In this document: positions 8,130 to 15,286 of the stretch, in pieces
Numbering within the stretch: the stretch's first letter is position 1
Layout of the letters: the number at the start of each line of letters is the position of its first letter
The notes under the pieces: model-generated
What the model was told of the DNA's origin: nothing
What the model saw: the letters and a program-made list of their open reading frames with translations, nothing else
Databases searched by the model: none
Position numbers and translations under genes: made by a program
From: Alphaproteobacteria bacterium
GTDB lineage: Bacteria > Pseudomonadota > Alphaproteobacteria > CACIAM-22H2
Reading direction: 5' to 3'
Assembly: GCA_017308135.1 (NCBI GenBank)
Contig: JAFKFM010000008.1
Coordinates: forward strand, 62,001 to 126,000
DNA length: 64,000 bases

Positions 8130-8905
8130 CGCCGCTTTCCTTGCCGGCCGAAATGGCGCGACGTGGCGAATTCCAGCGGCGCGAAGATGAAGCGATCGGC
8201 GAGATAGACCGCGACCACGATCGTCAACACGACCGCGAAGATGATCTCCGTGTCGTATTCCTGGCGCGCGAGATTGATCAGATAGCCGAGACCTTCGCCG
8301 CCGCCGAACAACTCCGCCGTCAGCGTCACTTTCCAGGCGACGCCGAACATGATGCGCAGCGTGGCGATGGCGAAAGGAAACAGCGCGGGCACGACGATAA
8401 ACAAAAACTGGCGGATGCCGCTGCGCCCGAAACTACGCGCCATTTCGTCGATCTCGCCGTCGAGCGCGTTCAAGCCTTCGCGCAGATTGATCAGCGCGAA
8501 AGGCAGCAGCACCACGGTGATCGCGAACACGACCGATGTCGTAGAGACACCGAACCAAATCGCGGCGAGCAGCGTCCAGCCGATGCCGGGAAAGGCGTTG
8601 AGGAACGGGCTGAAGCGCCCGTGGATCGTGGGGCCCGCGAAACGCGCGTAGTGGCACAGCAAGGCGAGCGCCGAGCCGAGCACGAAGGCGATGGCGATCG
8701 AAAGGCCGACATTGAACAATGTCGCCTTCAGATGCCCGATTTCGCGCGCGGAGGTGAAGAAGCGCGTCGCCGCGCGCAGCACCGCGTCGGGCGGCGGCAT
8801 CATATAAGGCGGCAGGCGTGCCGACGCGGCGTACCAGCCCCCGGCCACAAGGGCGAGGAACAGCGCCGCGAAGGCCGCCTTAACTTGCGTTGAGTCCGCG
8901 CGCAA
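8126..8905 (-). CDS. ABC transporter permease (NitT/TauT type)
   Basis: A 259-residue permease, homologous to but clearly different from the next gene. Shared landmarks are PFLNAFPGIGWTLLAAIWF, an ..LINLREGLNALD.. segment, and the EAA-like loop EMARSFGRSGIRQFLF near 160-175. Hydrophobic segments are regularly spaced from about residue 8. It lies 4 bases downstream of the substrate-binding protein gene and overlaps the second permease by four bases. Two unlike permeases in one NitT/TauT-type operon are less usual than a single homodimeric one. Confidence 0.87.
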   Translation of the reverse strand: MRADSTQVKAAFAALFLALVAGGWYAASARLPPYMMPPPDAVLRAATRFFTSAREIGHLKATLFNVGLSIAIAFVLGSALALLCHYARFAGPTIHGRFSPFLNAFPGIGWTLLAAIWFGVSTTSVVFAITVVLLPFALINLREGLNALDGEIDEMARSFGRSGIRQFLFIVVPALFPFAIATLRIMFGVAWKVTLTAELFGGGEGLGYLINLARQEYDTEIIFAVVLTIVVAVYLADRFIFAPLEFATSRHFGRQGKRR

Positions 8906-8909
8906 AATC

Positions 8910-9908
8910 TTAGCCGCGCAACGTCTGGTCCCAGGTCACGGATTCGACCGCGGGCGCGCCTTGGATCATGCCGAAGCGCAGGCCGATTTCCCACGCGCGG
9001 GTCACGGCCTGTGCTTGGGCGGGCCCGAAGATCGCGGGCACGTCGGTCGTGCGATCGAACCACCAATCGAAGAACGCGGGATCGATATTCGCTTGCGTGC
9101 CGACGGCGGTGAACACTTCCTTGCGATTGGCCATCGCGTAGTCGATCGACGCTTTGAGCATGCGGTTGAATTCGCGGAATTCCGCCGTGCGCGCGGCCAA
9201 GCGGTCGGCGTAACCGACATTGACGGCCGAGACGAGGCGGCCATGGATCTCGTTCAGGATCGAGCCGGTCTCGCAGATATTGACGTATTCGCCCGAGCTG
9301 CGCGCGCGGAACGCCTGGGAATGGATTAGCGTGGCGGCGTCGACGCGATTGGTCGACAGCGAGGCGGGCAGGTTGGGGGCGGCGATTTCGACCTGGCGGA
9401 CGTCGCCGCCTTCCAGCGCCATGTTGAGGCCGAATTTCTTGTTCAGCGCTTCGCGCACGAACATATAGCCGGTTGCGCGCAGGCCGTAGGAACCGAGCGT
9501 CTTGCCCTTCAACGCCGCGGGGTCCTTCAGCGCGGAATCCTTGTTGACCCAAACGCCGCCGCCTTCGCCGTTGGCCGAAGCGTGCAACGCCGCCGACAGG
9601 ATGCGCAGATCCAGACCGCGCGACAGCGCCGCCGGCACGCCGATCACGGCGGTCATCACGACGTCGTATTGGCGCGTCGCGGTGACCTGCAGCAGCGTGG
9701 GGATGTTCATGCCCGTCGCTTCGACGTCGATCAGGTCGGAGCGCACCTTGCCGTTGCGGATCGCCCAGACGACGGCGTCGTAGGCGGGATCGAGCAGATA
9801 GGCATAGGTGACTTTGGGCTTCGCTTGGCCGCGCACGACCGAGGGGGCGGCGAGCAGGGCGGCGGCACCGGCGAGAATTGCGCGGCGGCCGGGCAGGACG
9901 AGGGTCAT
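8910..9908 (-). CDS. ABC transporter substrate-binding protein (NitT/TauT type)
   Basis: A 332-residue periplasmic protein with a Tat-like export signal: GRRAILAGAAALLAAPSVVRG near residues 6-26, shown here as the twin Arg plus hydrophobic run. The mature part (VTYAYLLDPAYDAVVWAIRNG.., then LLQVTATRQYDVVMTAV) has the NMT1/SsuA-like organisation in which the ligand is read through the two-lobe cleft. ATG 9908 was chosen because it precedes the signal and follows the TTCCTCC-type ribosome site on the complement (GGAGG). It is one base from the ATPase gene. Ligand unknown. Confidence 0.85.
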   Translation of the reverse strand: MTLVLPGRRAILAGAAALLAAPSVVRGQAKPKVTYAYLLDPAYDAVVWAIRNGKVRSDLIDVEATGMNIPTLLQVTATRQYDVVMTAVIGVPAALSRGLDLRILSAALHASANGEGGGVWVNKDSALKDPAALKGKTLGSYGLRATGYMFVREALNKKFGLNMALEGGDVRQVEIAAPNLPASLSTNRVDAATLIHSQAFRARSSGEYVNICETGSILNEIHGRLVSAVNVGYADRLAARTAEFREFNRMLKASIDYAMANRKEVFTAVGTQANIDPAFFDWWFDRTTDVPAIFGPAQAQAVTRAWEIGLRFGMIQGAPAVESVTWDQTLRG

Positions 9909-9909
9909 T

Positions 9910-10689
9910 TCATTCCTCCGTGGTGGGGGCGTCGGGTTCGAGGGAGCGGAAAAGTTCGTTGAGGCGGTCGTGCATGGCGACCAATTCGGGATCATCCTTC
10001 AGCGCGCGCGGCCGCGCGGCTTTGACGTCGAAAATCTCGAGCACGCGGGTCGGCTTCTTCGACAGCAGCACGATGCGGTCGGCGAGCGTCAGCGCTTCGT
10101 CGATATCGTGCGTGACGAACAGGATCGTTTTGCCGGTTTCCTGCCAGATGCGCACGATCTCCGCGCGCAAGCGCCGGCGCGTGTTGGGATCGAGGGCCGA
10201 GAACGGCTCGTCCATCATGATGATCGCGGGATCGACCGCGAGGGCGCGGGCGATCGCCACGCGCTGGCGCTCGCCGCCCGACAGCATCAAGGGATATTTG
10301 TTGGCGCTGTCGGCCAGCCCGACAAGGGCGAGAAGATCGCGCGCTTTGGCCGCGCGCTTGCGACCCTCCGCGCGGCCGAAACGAAGTTCAGCCCCCAGCA
10401 ACACGTTCGACAGCGCGTTGCGCCACGCGACCAAGCGCGGCGATTGGAACACGAAGGCGATATCCTGCCACGCGTCTTTGGGCGCCTTGCCCAGCACTTC
10501 GACGCGGCCCGCATCGGGCGGCACCAAATCGCCGGCGATGCGCAGCGCCGTCGACTTGCCGCAGCCCGAGGGGCCGAGCAGGCACACGAACTCGCCCTTG
10601 CGGACGGTGAAGTCGAGGCGGTCGTAGATTTGCTCCGCGCCCAGCTTCAGGCGCGCACCGTCGAAAACGATCGCGTCGGCGGCGCTCAC
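9910..10689 (-). CDS. ABC transporter ATP-binding protein (NitT/TauT type)
   Basis: A 259-residue ATPase with Walker A GPSGCGKST at about 39-47, signature LSGGERQR, Walker B IIMMDEP and the switch histidine in VTHDIDEA. It has a GTG start at 10689-10687 that overlaps the esterase stop as GTGA. Longer reading in this frame upstream is only the shadow of the esterase gene. The protein drives import through the two permeases encoded downstream. Confidence 0.88.
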   Translation of the reverse strand: MSAADAIVFDGARLKLGAEQIYDRLDFTVRKGEFVCLLGPSGCGKSTALRIAGDLVPPDAGRVEVLGKAPKDAWQDIAFVFQSPRLVAWRNALSNVLLGAELRFGRAEGRKRAAKARDLLALVGLADSANKYPLMLSGGERQRVAIARALAVDPAIIMMDEPFSALDPNTRRRLRAEIVRIWQETGKTILFVTHDIDEALTLADRIVLLSKKPTRVLEIFDVKAARPRALKDDPELVAMHDRLNELFRSLEPDAPTTEE

Positions 10690-12167
10690 GGCCAGTAGCG
10701 CCAGATCTTGCGGCCGGCCGGGTCCGCCGCGAGGCGCGACGGCGTATCGAACAGCATCGTCTCGCGGTCGGTCTGTTCGTAACGCCGCCAATGCGGCAGA
10801 TGCGCGCCGTTGGGATTGCCGGTGCGCACGAAGGCGGCCCAGGTGTCGCGCATTTGCGCCGCCAGCGCGGTCATGCCCGCCTTGTCGCCGCCTTCCAGCA
10901 TCGGCGCTTGATAGGTGGGAAGGCTGTCGAACATGAACGGCAATTCGATGCAGTGGCATGCCCCGAACGGATTGCCCGGTGCCGCCCAATCGAAGCGGTA
11001 GACATAGGCGGGTTTGCCGATCGTCGCCAGCGCGTCGCAGAAGCCGAGCGATTTGGCGGCGAGTGCGGCGTCGCCCACCATCGCGGAGATGAGCGAGACA
11101 GGCGTGTTCGATCCGGTGCGGATCACGTATTCGGCCATCGCGGCGCGCGCGTCGGCGCCGAAGAAATCGCGGAAGCGGCCTTCGACCTGCGCATCCGTCG
11201 CGTCGATCACGGGCTGCGCCTTGGCGAAGAAGGCCGCGGACTCGTCCTTCGTGTAGCCGATCATGATGTCGCGATCGGCGGCACCGGGCAGCGCCGACTG
11301 GAACAGATCGGCGCCGAACAATTCGCCGTCGGCGACCGGCCAGAAGGGCGGCGTCACGTCGGCGAATTTGGCGTAGTGCATCATCGTCTTGAGCTGGGCG
11401 GCGAGGATGTCGGGCACTTTCGCGTCGGCCCATTGCGCGGCCGATTTGATGCCCAGGAACTCCTCCATCTTCGCGGCGGGCTCGAGGCAGGATTCGACCG
11501 TGCGCAGCGGACGGCCGAACGGGGCGCTTTGAATGATCGCGCGCTTGAACAGCTTGCGCGCGGCGGGCAGGGCCAACAGCGCCAACACCGACAAGCCGCC
11601 GGCCGATTGGCCTGCGACGGTGATCGTCTCCGGATCGCCGCCGAACGCATCGATATTGGCGTGGACGAATTCAAGCGCCGCGATCTGGTCGCGCAAGCTG
11701 AGATTGGGTTCGGCCACGCCGGGCTTGTGCATGAAACCGAGCACGCCCAGGCGATAATTCACGCCGACGACGACCACATCGCCGAACTCGGCAAGGCGCG
11801 CGCCCGAATACCAATCGAGCGAGCCGGCACCGGAGACGAACGCGCCGCCGTGATACCAGACTAGCACCGGGCGGCGTTTGCCGTCGGGCTTGGGCGTCCA
11901 GATCGTCAGGGTCAGGCAGTCTTCGTCTTGGGCGCGCGTGAAATCGCCCATCGCGGCGGCGAGGCGCGAGCGGTTCTGCGGCGGAATGGGCCCGTGCTGC
12001 GTGGCGTCGCGTTCGCCCGACCAGGGCTTGGGCGCTTCGGGGCGGCGGAAACGGAGTTTGCCGATCGGCGGGGCGGCGTAGGGGATGTTGCGGAAGGCGA
12101 CGACGCCGCCCTCGGTTGTGCCTTTCAGAACGCCAAGCTTGGTCTTCGCCACCAATGAATCGCTCAC
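10686..12167 (-). CDS. Carboxylesterase, type B family
   Basis: A 493-residue alpha/beta-hydrolase of the type-B carboxylesterase family. The nucleophile elbow is GQSAGG, the oxyanion loop is WYHGGAF, the N-terminal FRNIPYAAPPIG block is typical, the acidic residue is probably in TKDESAAFF, and the catalytic His is in GACHCIELPF. No signal peptide is seen, so it acts in the cytoplasm. A GTG start at 12167 is preferred because AGGAGG (12175-12180) lies 7 bases upstream. First gene of the esterase-ABC importer operon, so it probably hydrolyses an imported ester; next to the feruloyl-CoA genes a hydroxycinnamate ester is a plausible guess. Confidence 0.87.
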   Translation of the reverse strand: MSDSLVAKTKLGVLKGTTEGGVVAFRNIPYAAPPIGKLRFRRPEAPKPWSGERDATQHGPIPPQNRSRLAAAMGDFTRAQDEDCLTLTIWTPKPDGKRRPVLVWYHGGAFVSGAGSLDWYSGARLAEFGDVVVVGVNYRLGVLGFMHKPGVAEPNLSLRDQIAALEFVHANIDAFGGDPETITVAGQSAGGLSVLALLALPAARKLFKRAIIQSAPFGRPLRTVESCLEPAAKMEEFLGIKSAAQWADAKVPDILAAQLKTMMHYAKFADVTPPFWPVADGELFGADLFQSALPGAADRDIMIGYTKDESAAFFAKAQPVIDATDAQVEGRFRDFFGADARAAMAEYVIRTGSNTPVSLISAMVGDAALAAKSLGFCDALATIGKPAYVYRFDWAAPGNPFGACHCIELPFMFDSLPTYQAPMLEGGDKAGMTALAAQMRDTWAAFVRTGNPNGAHLPHWRRYEQTDRETMLFDTPSRLAADPAGRKIWRYWP

Positions 12168-12345
12168 GTCGTGCCCTCCTGCCAGCGCGAATTTAAGCAC
12201 AATTCGCCGGCACCTGTTCAATACACTTGTACGGTGTCGCGCGAAAAACAGCGCGCATCGCCGCTTGCGAAAACTCTCCGCCCGCGCGGACTGAAAAACC
12301 AGCCTGAATTTTCTGATCGATTGATCCGCCGCGCCGATAAATGCG
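12168..12345. other. Intergenic region between carboxylesterase and ohrR
   Basis: This 178-base gap lies between the start of the esterase operon and the end of ohrR, both on the minus strand. The only clear signal is the AGGAGG ribosome site at 12175-12180. ACAC and GTGT arms at 12223-12237 flank TTGTACG and could be a small operator. TTGAAC (minus, near 12216-12221) is a possible -35 box, but no convincing -10 box follows at the right distance. I see no terminator for ohrR. Confidence 0.35.
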
Positions 12346-12813
12346 TCAGCGCGGTTTTTTCGCGTCGGCGGCGAGCAAGCGTTCGCGCAAGCCCGTGATC
12401 TCGGCCGAGAGCGCGCGCAATGCGTCGAGCTTCATGCCGGACGCTTCGAGAATGCCTTCCGGCACGCAGCGCGCTTGTTCGCGCAACGCCTTACCTTTGG
12501 CGGTCAGGCGGACGCGCACCTGGCGCTCGTCGGCGGGATCGCGATTGCGCTCGACATGGCCCAGCGCTTCCAGCCGCTTCAACAGCGGGGTGAGGGTGTT
12601 CGACTCAAGGAACAGCTTCTCGCCCAGTTCGCCGACGGTCTGGTCGTCCTGCGCCCAGAGCGAGACGAGGGCGAGATATTGCGGATAGGTCAGGCCGAGT
12701 TCGTCCAAAAACGGCTTATAGACCCGGCTGAACGCCAGATTCGCCGAGTAGACGGCGAAACAGATGAATGGATTCAGACCGTTGGCGAAGGGTTCGGGGC
12801 GGGCGGCGGGCAT
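12346..12813 (-). CDS. ohrR: Organic hydroperoxide resistance regulator OhrR (MarR family)
   Basis: A 155-residue MarR-type repressor that senses organic peroxides by cysteine oxidation. The OhrR hallmark NPFICFAVYSA holds the reactive Cys18, followed by FLDELGLTYPQYL; a second cysteine, Cys116 (QARCVPEG), suggests the two-cysteine mechanism with a disulfide on oxidation. The wing is DPADERQVRVRLT. An ATG six bases upstream (12819) is also possible; 12813 has the better spacing, 8 bases after GGAG. It diverges from the hydrolase-ohr operon, with two operator-like palindromes in between. Confidence 0.93.
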   Translation of the reverse strand: MPAARPEPFANGLNPFICFAVYSANLAFSRVYKPFLDELGLTYPQYLALVSLWAQDDQTVGELGEKLFLESNTLTPLLKRLEALGHVERNRDPADERQVRVRLTAKGKALREQARCVPEGILEASGMKLDALRALSAEITGLRERLLAADAKKPR

Positions 12814-12847
12814 GGTCATCGCTCCAGAAAGGGTTCCCTATAAATAA

Positions 12848-12859
12848 ATCGCGCACGAT
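12848..12859. promoter_or_regulatory. Candidate OhrR operator 1, over the ohrR promoter
   Basis: ATCGCGCACGAT is an imperfect palindrome with ATCG/CGAT arms. It lies between minus-strand TTGCGA (12864-12869) and TATTTA (12841-12846), which are 17 bases apart and would be the ohrR promoter. The 16-base context AATCGCGCACGATCTA recurs with two changes, inverted, as operator 2. OhrR binding and autorepression are inferred from position and the known OhrR pattern. Confidence 0.55.
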
Positions 12860-12873
12860 CTAATCGCAAGAGC

Positions 12874-12904
12874 TTGACTCTCGATCCCGGTAGGAGCATA
12901 TAGA
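12874..12904 (+). promoter_or_regulatory. Candidate promoter of the hydrolase-ohr operon
   Basis: TTGACT at 12874-12879 is a strong -35 match. TATAGA at 12899-12904 is a 4-of-6 match to the -10 box with a 19-base spacer; CATATA at 12897-12902 gives the ideal 17 bases but a weaker match. Operator 2 starts inside or just after the -10 box, so repressor binding would block initiation. Confidence 0.5.
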
Positions 12905-12915
12905 TCGCACGCGAT
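12904..12915. promoter_or_regulatory. Candidate OhrR operator 2, over the hydrolase-ohr start
   Basis: ATCGCACGCGAT has perfect 5-base arms (ATCGC/GCGAT) around AC. It sits at the -10 box and presumed transcription start of the plus-strand operon. Read on the minus strand, it matches operator 1 over 14 of 16 positions including the flanks. Binding by OhrR is inferred. Confidence 0.55.
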
Positions 12916-12950
12916 TAAATCGCTTAAGATTTAAAGAAAGGATGACCCCT

Positions 12951-13937
12951 ATGTCCGCCGCCGCACTGCTCGAAGCTCCCGCAGCCGAGACCATTCCCGT
13001 TCTCGAACCCACGACGCGCCGTTTCCTGGACGGGCTCGCCGGTGCCGCACCGATCTATACATTGACGCCCGACGGCGCACGCGAGGTATTGCGCAGCGTT
13101 CAGGCCGGCGCCGCGGCGCGGCGGAACGTCGCCATCGCCGACCATGTTCTGCCGGTGGGACCAACGGGCAGCACGCGGATCCGTATTCTGCGCCCGGCCG
13201 ATGTGACCGGCGCGCTGCCGGTGTTGATGTATTTCCATGGGGCGGGGTGGGTGATGGGCGACCCCCAGACGCATGATCGGCTGGTCCGCGAACTCGCGGT
13301 CGAGGCCAATGTCGCCGTCGTGTTCGTCGACTACGAACGCTCGCCCGAGCATCGCTTCCCGATCGCGATCGAACAGGATTACGCCGCGACCAAGTATATC
13401 GCCGAGCATGGCGCGGAATTCGGCCTCGACGCGTCGCGTCTGGCGATCGGCGGCGATAGCGTGGGCGGCAACATGGCCGCGGTCGTGGCCCAACTCGCCA
13501 AGCTGCGCAACGGCCCCAATATCGCCGCACAATTGCTGTTCTATCCGGTCACGGATGCGCGCATGGACAACGGTTCCTACCGTGAATTCGCGGAAGGTCC
13601 GTGGCTGACCAAGACCGCAATGGCGTGGTTCTGGAACGCCTATTTGCCTGACGTCGAAGCGCGCCGCCATCCGGCCGTTTCGCCGCTGAACGCCAGCGTC
13701 GCCGATCTCGTGGGCCTGCCCCAGGCTCTGGTGATCACCAGCGAGAACGACGTGCTGCGCGACGAAGGCGAAGCCTATGCGCGCAAGCTTTCGGCGGCGG
13801 GGGTGCCGGTCGTGGCCACGCGCTACGAAGGCACGATCCACGACTTCGTCCTGCTGAACGCGCTCGCCCAAACACCGGCGACGCGGGCGGCCATCGCCCA
13901 GGCGGCATCGTTTGTTCGTAACGCACTCGCGGCCTGA
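12951..13937 (+). CDS. Alpha/beta hydrolase of the hormone-sensitive-lipase family
   Basis: A 328-residue cytoplasmic esterase or lipase-like enzyme. The HSL family marks are HGAGW (96-100), nucleophile Ser170 in GGDSVGG, Asp267 in ENDVLRDE and His297 in TIHDF, so the triad is complete. ATG 12951 lies 9 bases after AAAGG; an in-frame ATG at 12942 touches that site and is less likely. It lies between ohrR and ohr under a promoter that overlaps operator 2, so it is probably peroxide-induced and may remove oxidised or peroxidised lipid esters. That role is inference. Confidence 0.85.
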   Translation: MSAAALLEAPAAETIPVLEPTTRRFLDGLAGAAPIYTLTPDGAREVLRSVQAGAAARRNVAIADHVLPVGPTGSTRIRILRPADVTGALPVLMYFHGAGWVMGDPQTHDRLVRELAVEANVAVVFVDYERSPEHRFPIAIEQDYAATKYIAEHGAEFGLDASRLAIGGDSVGGNMAAVVAQLAKLRNGPNIAAQLLFYPVTDARMDNGSYREFAEGPWLTKTAMAWFWNAYLPDVEARRHPAVSPLNASVADLVGLPQALVITSENDVLRDEGEAYARKLSAAGVPVVATRYEGTIHDFVLLNALAQTPATRAAIAQAASFVRNALAA

Positions 13938-13984
13938 CTTCCATTGCGTCTCAATCAACCAACCAACCTGAAAGGAAGACTCCC

Positions 13985-14413
13985 ATGACCGTTTCCAAAG
14001 TCGTTTACAGCACCGCCGCCCGCGCCACCGGCGGCCGCGACGGCAAGTCCGGCACGCTGGATGGCTCGTTCAGCGTGAACCTCGCCGTGCCGAAGGAAAT
14101 GGGCGGCAACGGGCAAGGCGTGAACCCGGAACAATTGTTCGCGACCGGCTATTCGGCGTGTTTCCTGGGTGCGATGAAGTTCGTCGCCTCGCAAGGCGGC
14201 ACGGCGAAGGTGCCGAATGACGCGACCGTCACCGCGACGGTCGGCATCGGCCCGCGCGTCGAAGGCGGGTTCGGTCTGGAAATCTCGCTGGCGATCGATC
14301 TGCCGGGCGTGCCGAAGGCCGAGGCCGAAGCGCTGGTCGAGAAGGCGCATCAGGTGTGCCCGTACTCGAACGCCACGCGCAACAATATCGACGTGAAGCT
14401 CAGCGTCGTCTGA
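13985..14413 (+). CDS. ohr: Organic hydroperoxide resistance protein Ohr
   Basis: A 142-residue thiol peroxidase that reduces organic hydroperoxides, usually with lipoyl groups as reductant. The two active cysteines are Cys59 in GYSACFLGA and Cys125 in HQVCPYSNATR, at the classic positions; Glu50 (NPEQLFA) and the Arg18 region complete the site. The start follows AAGGAAG by 6 bases. It lies 47 bases downstream of the hydrolase, probably in one transcript controlled by OhrR. A large hairpin follows at 14423-14453. Confidence 0.95.
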   Translation: MTVSKVVYSTAARATGGRDGKSGTLDGSFSVNLAVPKEMGGNGQGVNPEQLFATGYSACFLGAMKFVASQGGTAKVPNDATVTATVGIGPRVEGGFGLEISLAIDLPGVPKAEAEALVEKAHQVCPYSNATRNNIDVKLSVV

Positions 14414-14422
14414 CGACAAGCG

Positions 14423-14453
14423 GGCGGCGCAAGACGGAAAATCTTGCGCCGCC
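14423..14453 (+). terminator. Strong hairpin after ohr, possible terminator
   Basis: A perfect 12-base-pair stem (GGCGGCGCAAGA at 14423-14434 and its complement at 14442-14453) closes a 7-base loop just after the ohr stop. No T run follows, so it is not a textbook intrinsic terminator. It may stop transcription with Rho or protect the 3' end of the mRNA. Confidence 0.5.
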
Positions 14454-14554
14454 AATCGCTTGGGCGATAGCGCCCGTCGATCAAGTACGTGCGAGCCCCT
14501 ATGGGTCCGCCCGTATGGATCGAAACCACGGATCGTGCGGACTTTAGGTCCGTG

Positions 14555-15286
14555 ATGACTCGATCCTTATTCGCAAACCGAAACGACGCCTTCTTTCTGG
14601 ACTTCGACGGGACCCTCGTCGACCCAGCCCCCACACCCGATAGCGTGATCGTCGATCCGCGCGTGCCGAAGACTTTACGTCTTCTGTACGAGGCGACCGG
14701 CGGGGCGGTGATGATCGTCACCGGCCGCCCGTTGTCGGAGATCGACAAGCTGCTGGCGCTGGATTTGCCCGCCGCCGGCCGCCACGGCGCGGAAATCCGC
14801 CTGCCGGGCGAGAGCCATGCCGATATCCGCATCGAGGAATCGGCCTTCGCGGGTATCGCCGCCGCCTGCGGCGCCGTGGGCGCCAATTATCCCGGCATTC
14901 GCTTCGAATTCAAAAACCCGGTGATCGCGATCCATTATCCGGCGGACGATCCGCTCTTCGCCAAGTTGCGCGACGGTGTGGCGAAGCTGGTCGAGGCGTC
15001 GCCCGAGAAACTCGAATTCGTGATCGCGCGCAACGCGATCGAATTGCGCCCGCCGGGCGTGCACAAGGGCCGGGCGGTGCGCGCGGCGGCCGCCACGCAA
15101 CCTTTCATCGGCCGCCGACCGGTGTTCATCGGCGACGACACGCCCGACGAAGACGGTTTCAGCGCCGCCCATGATCTTGGCGGCATCGGCGTTTGCGTCG
15201 GCATCCAGCGCCCGGGTGCGGCGCATCTGCTGAAATCGCCCGACGACGTTCTCGCGGCGCTGGCGGCGATCGCGGAGGCGCAATGA
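14555..15286 (+). CDS. otsB: Trehalose-6-phosphate phosphatase
   Basis: A 243-residue HAD-type phosphatase that removes phosphate from trehalose 6-phosphate. Catalytic Asp16 and Asp18 lie in FLDFDGTLVD; the second motif is IVTGR and the Mg-binding motif is FIGDDTPDEDGF near the C-terminus. ATG 14555 follows AGG by 6 bases; an in-frame ATG at 14489 has no clear site. Its stop overlaps the GH15 start (ATGA, 15283-15286). First gene of the trehalose operon. Confidence 0.92.
   Translation: MTRSLFANRNDAFFLDFDGTLVDPAPTPDSVIVDPRVPKTLRLLYEATGGAVMIVTGRPLSEIDKLLALDLPAAGRHGAEIRLPGESHADIRIEESAFAGIAAACGAVGANYPGIRFEFKNPVIAIHYPADDPLFAKLRDGVAKLVEASPEKLEFVIARNAIELRPPGVHKGRAVRAAAATQPFIGRRPVFIGDDTPDEDGFSAAHDLGGIGVCVGIQRPGAAHLLKSPDDVLAALAAIAEAQ

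Noticed and set aside
9910-11433. ABC ATPase fused to a long N-terminal extension
   Set aside because: The extension is a shadow of the carboxylesterase gene; the GTG at 10689 starts a normal-length ATPase.
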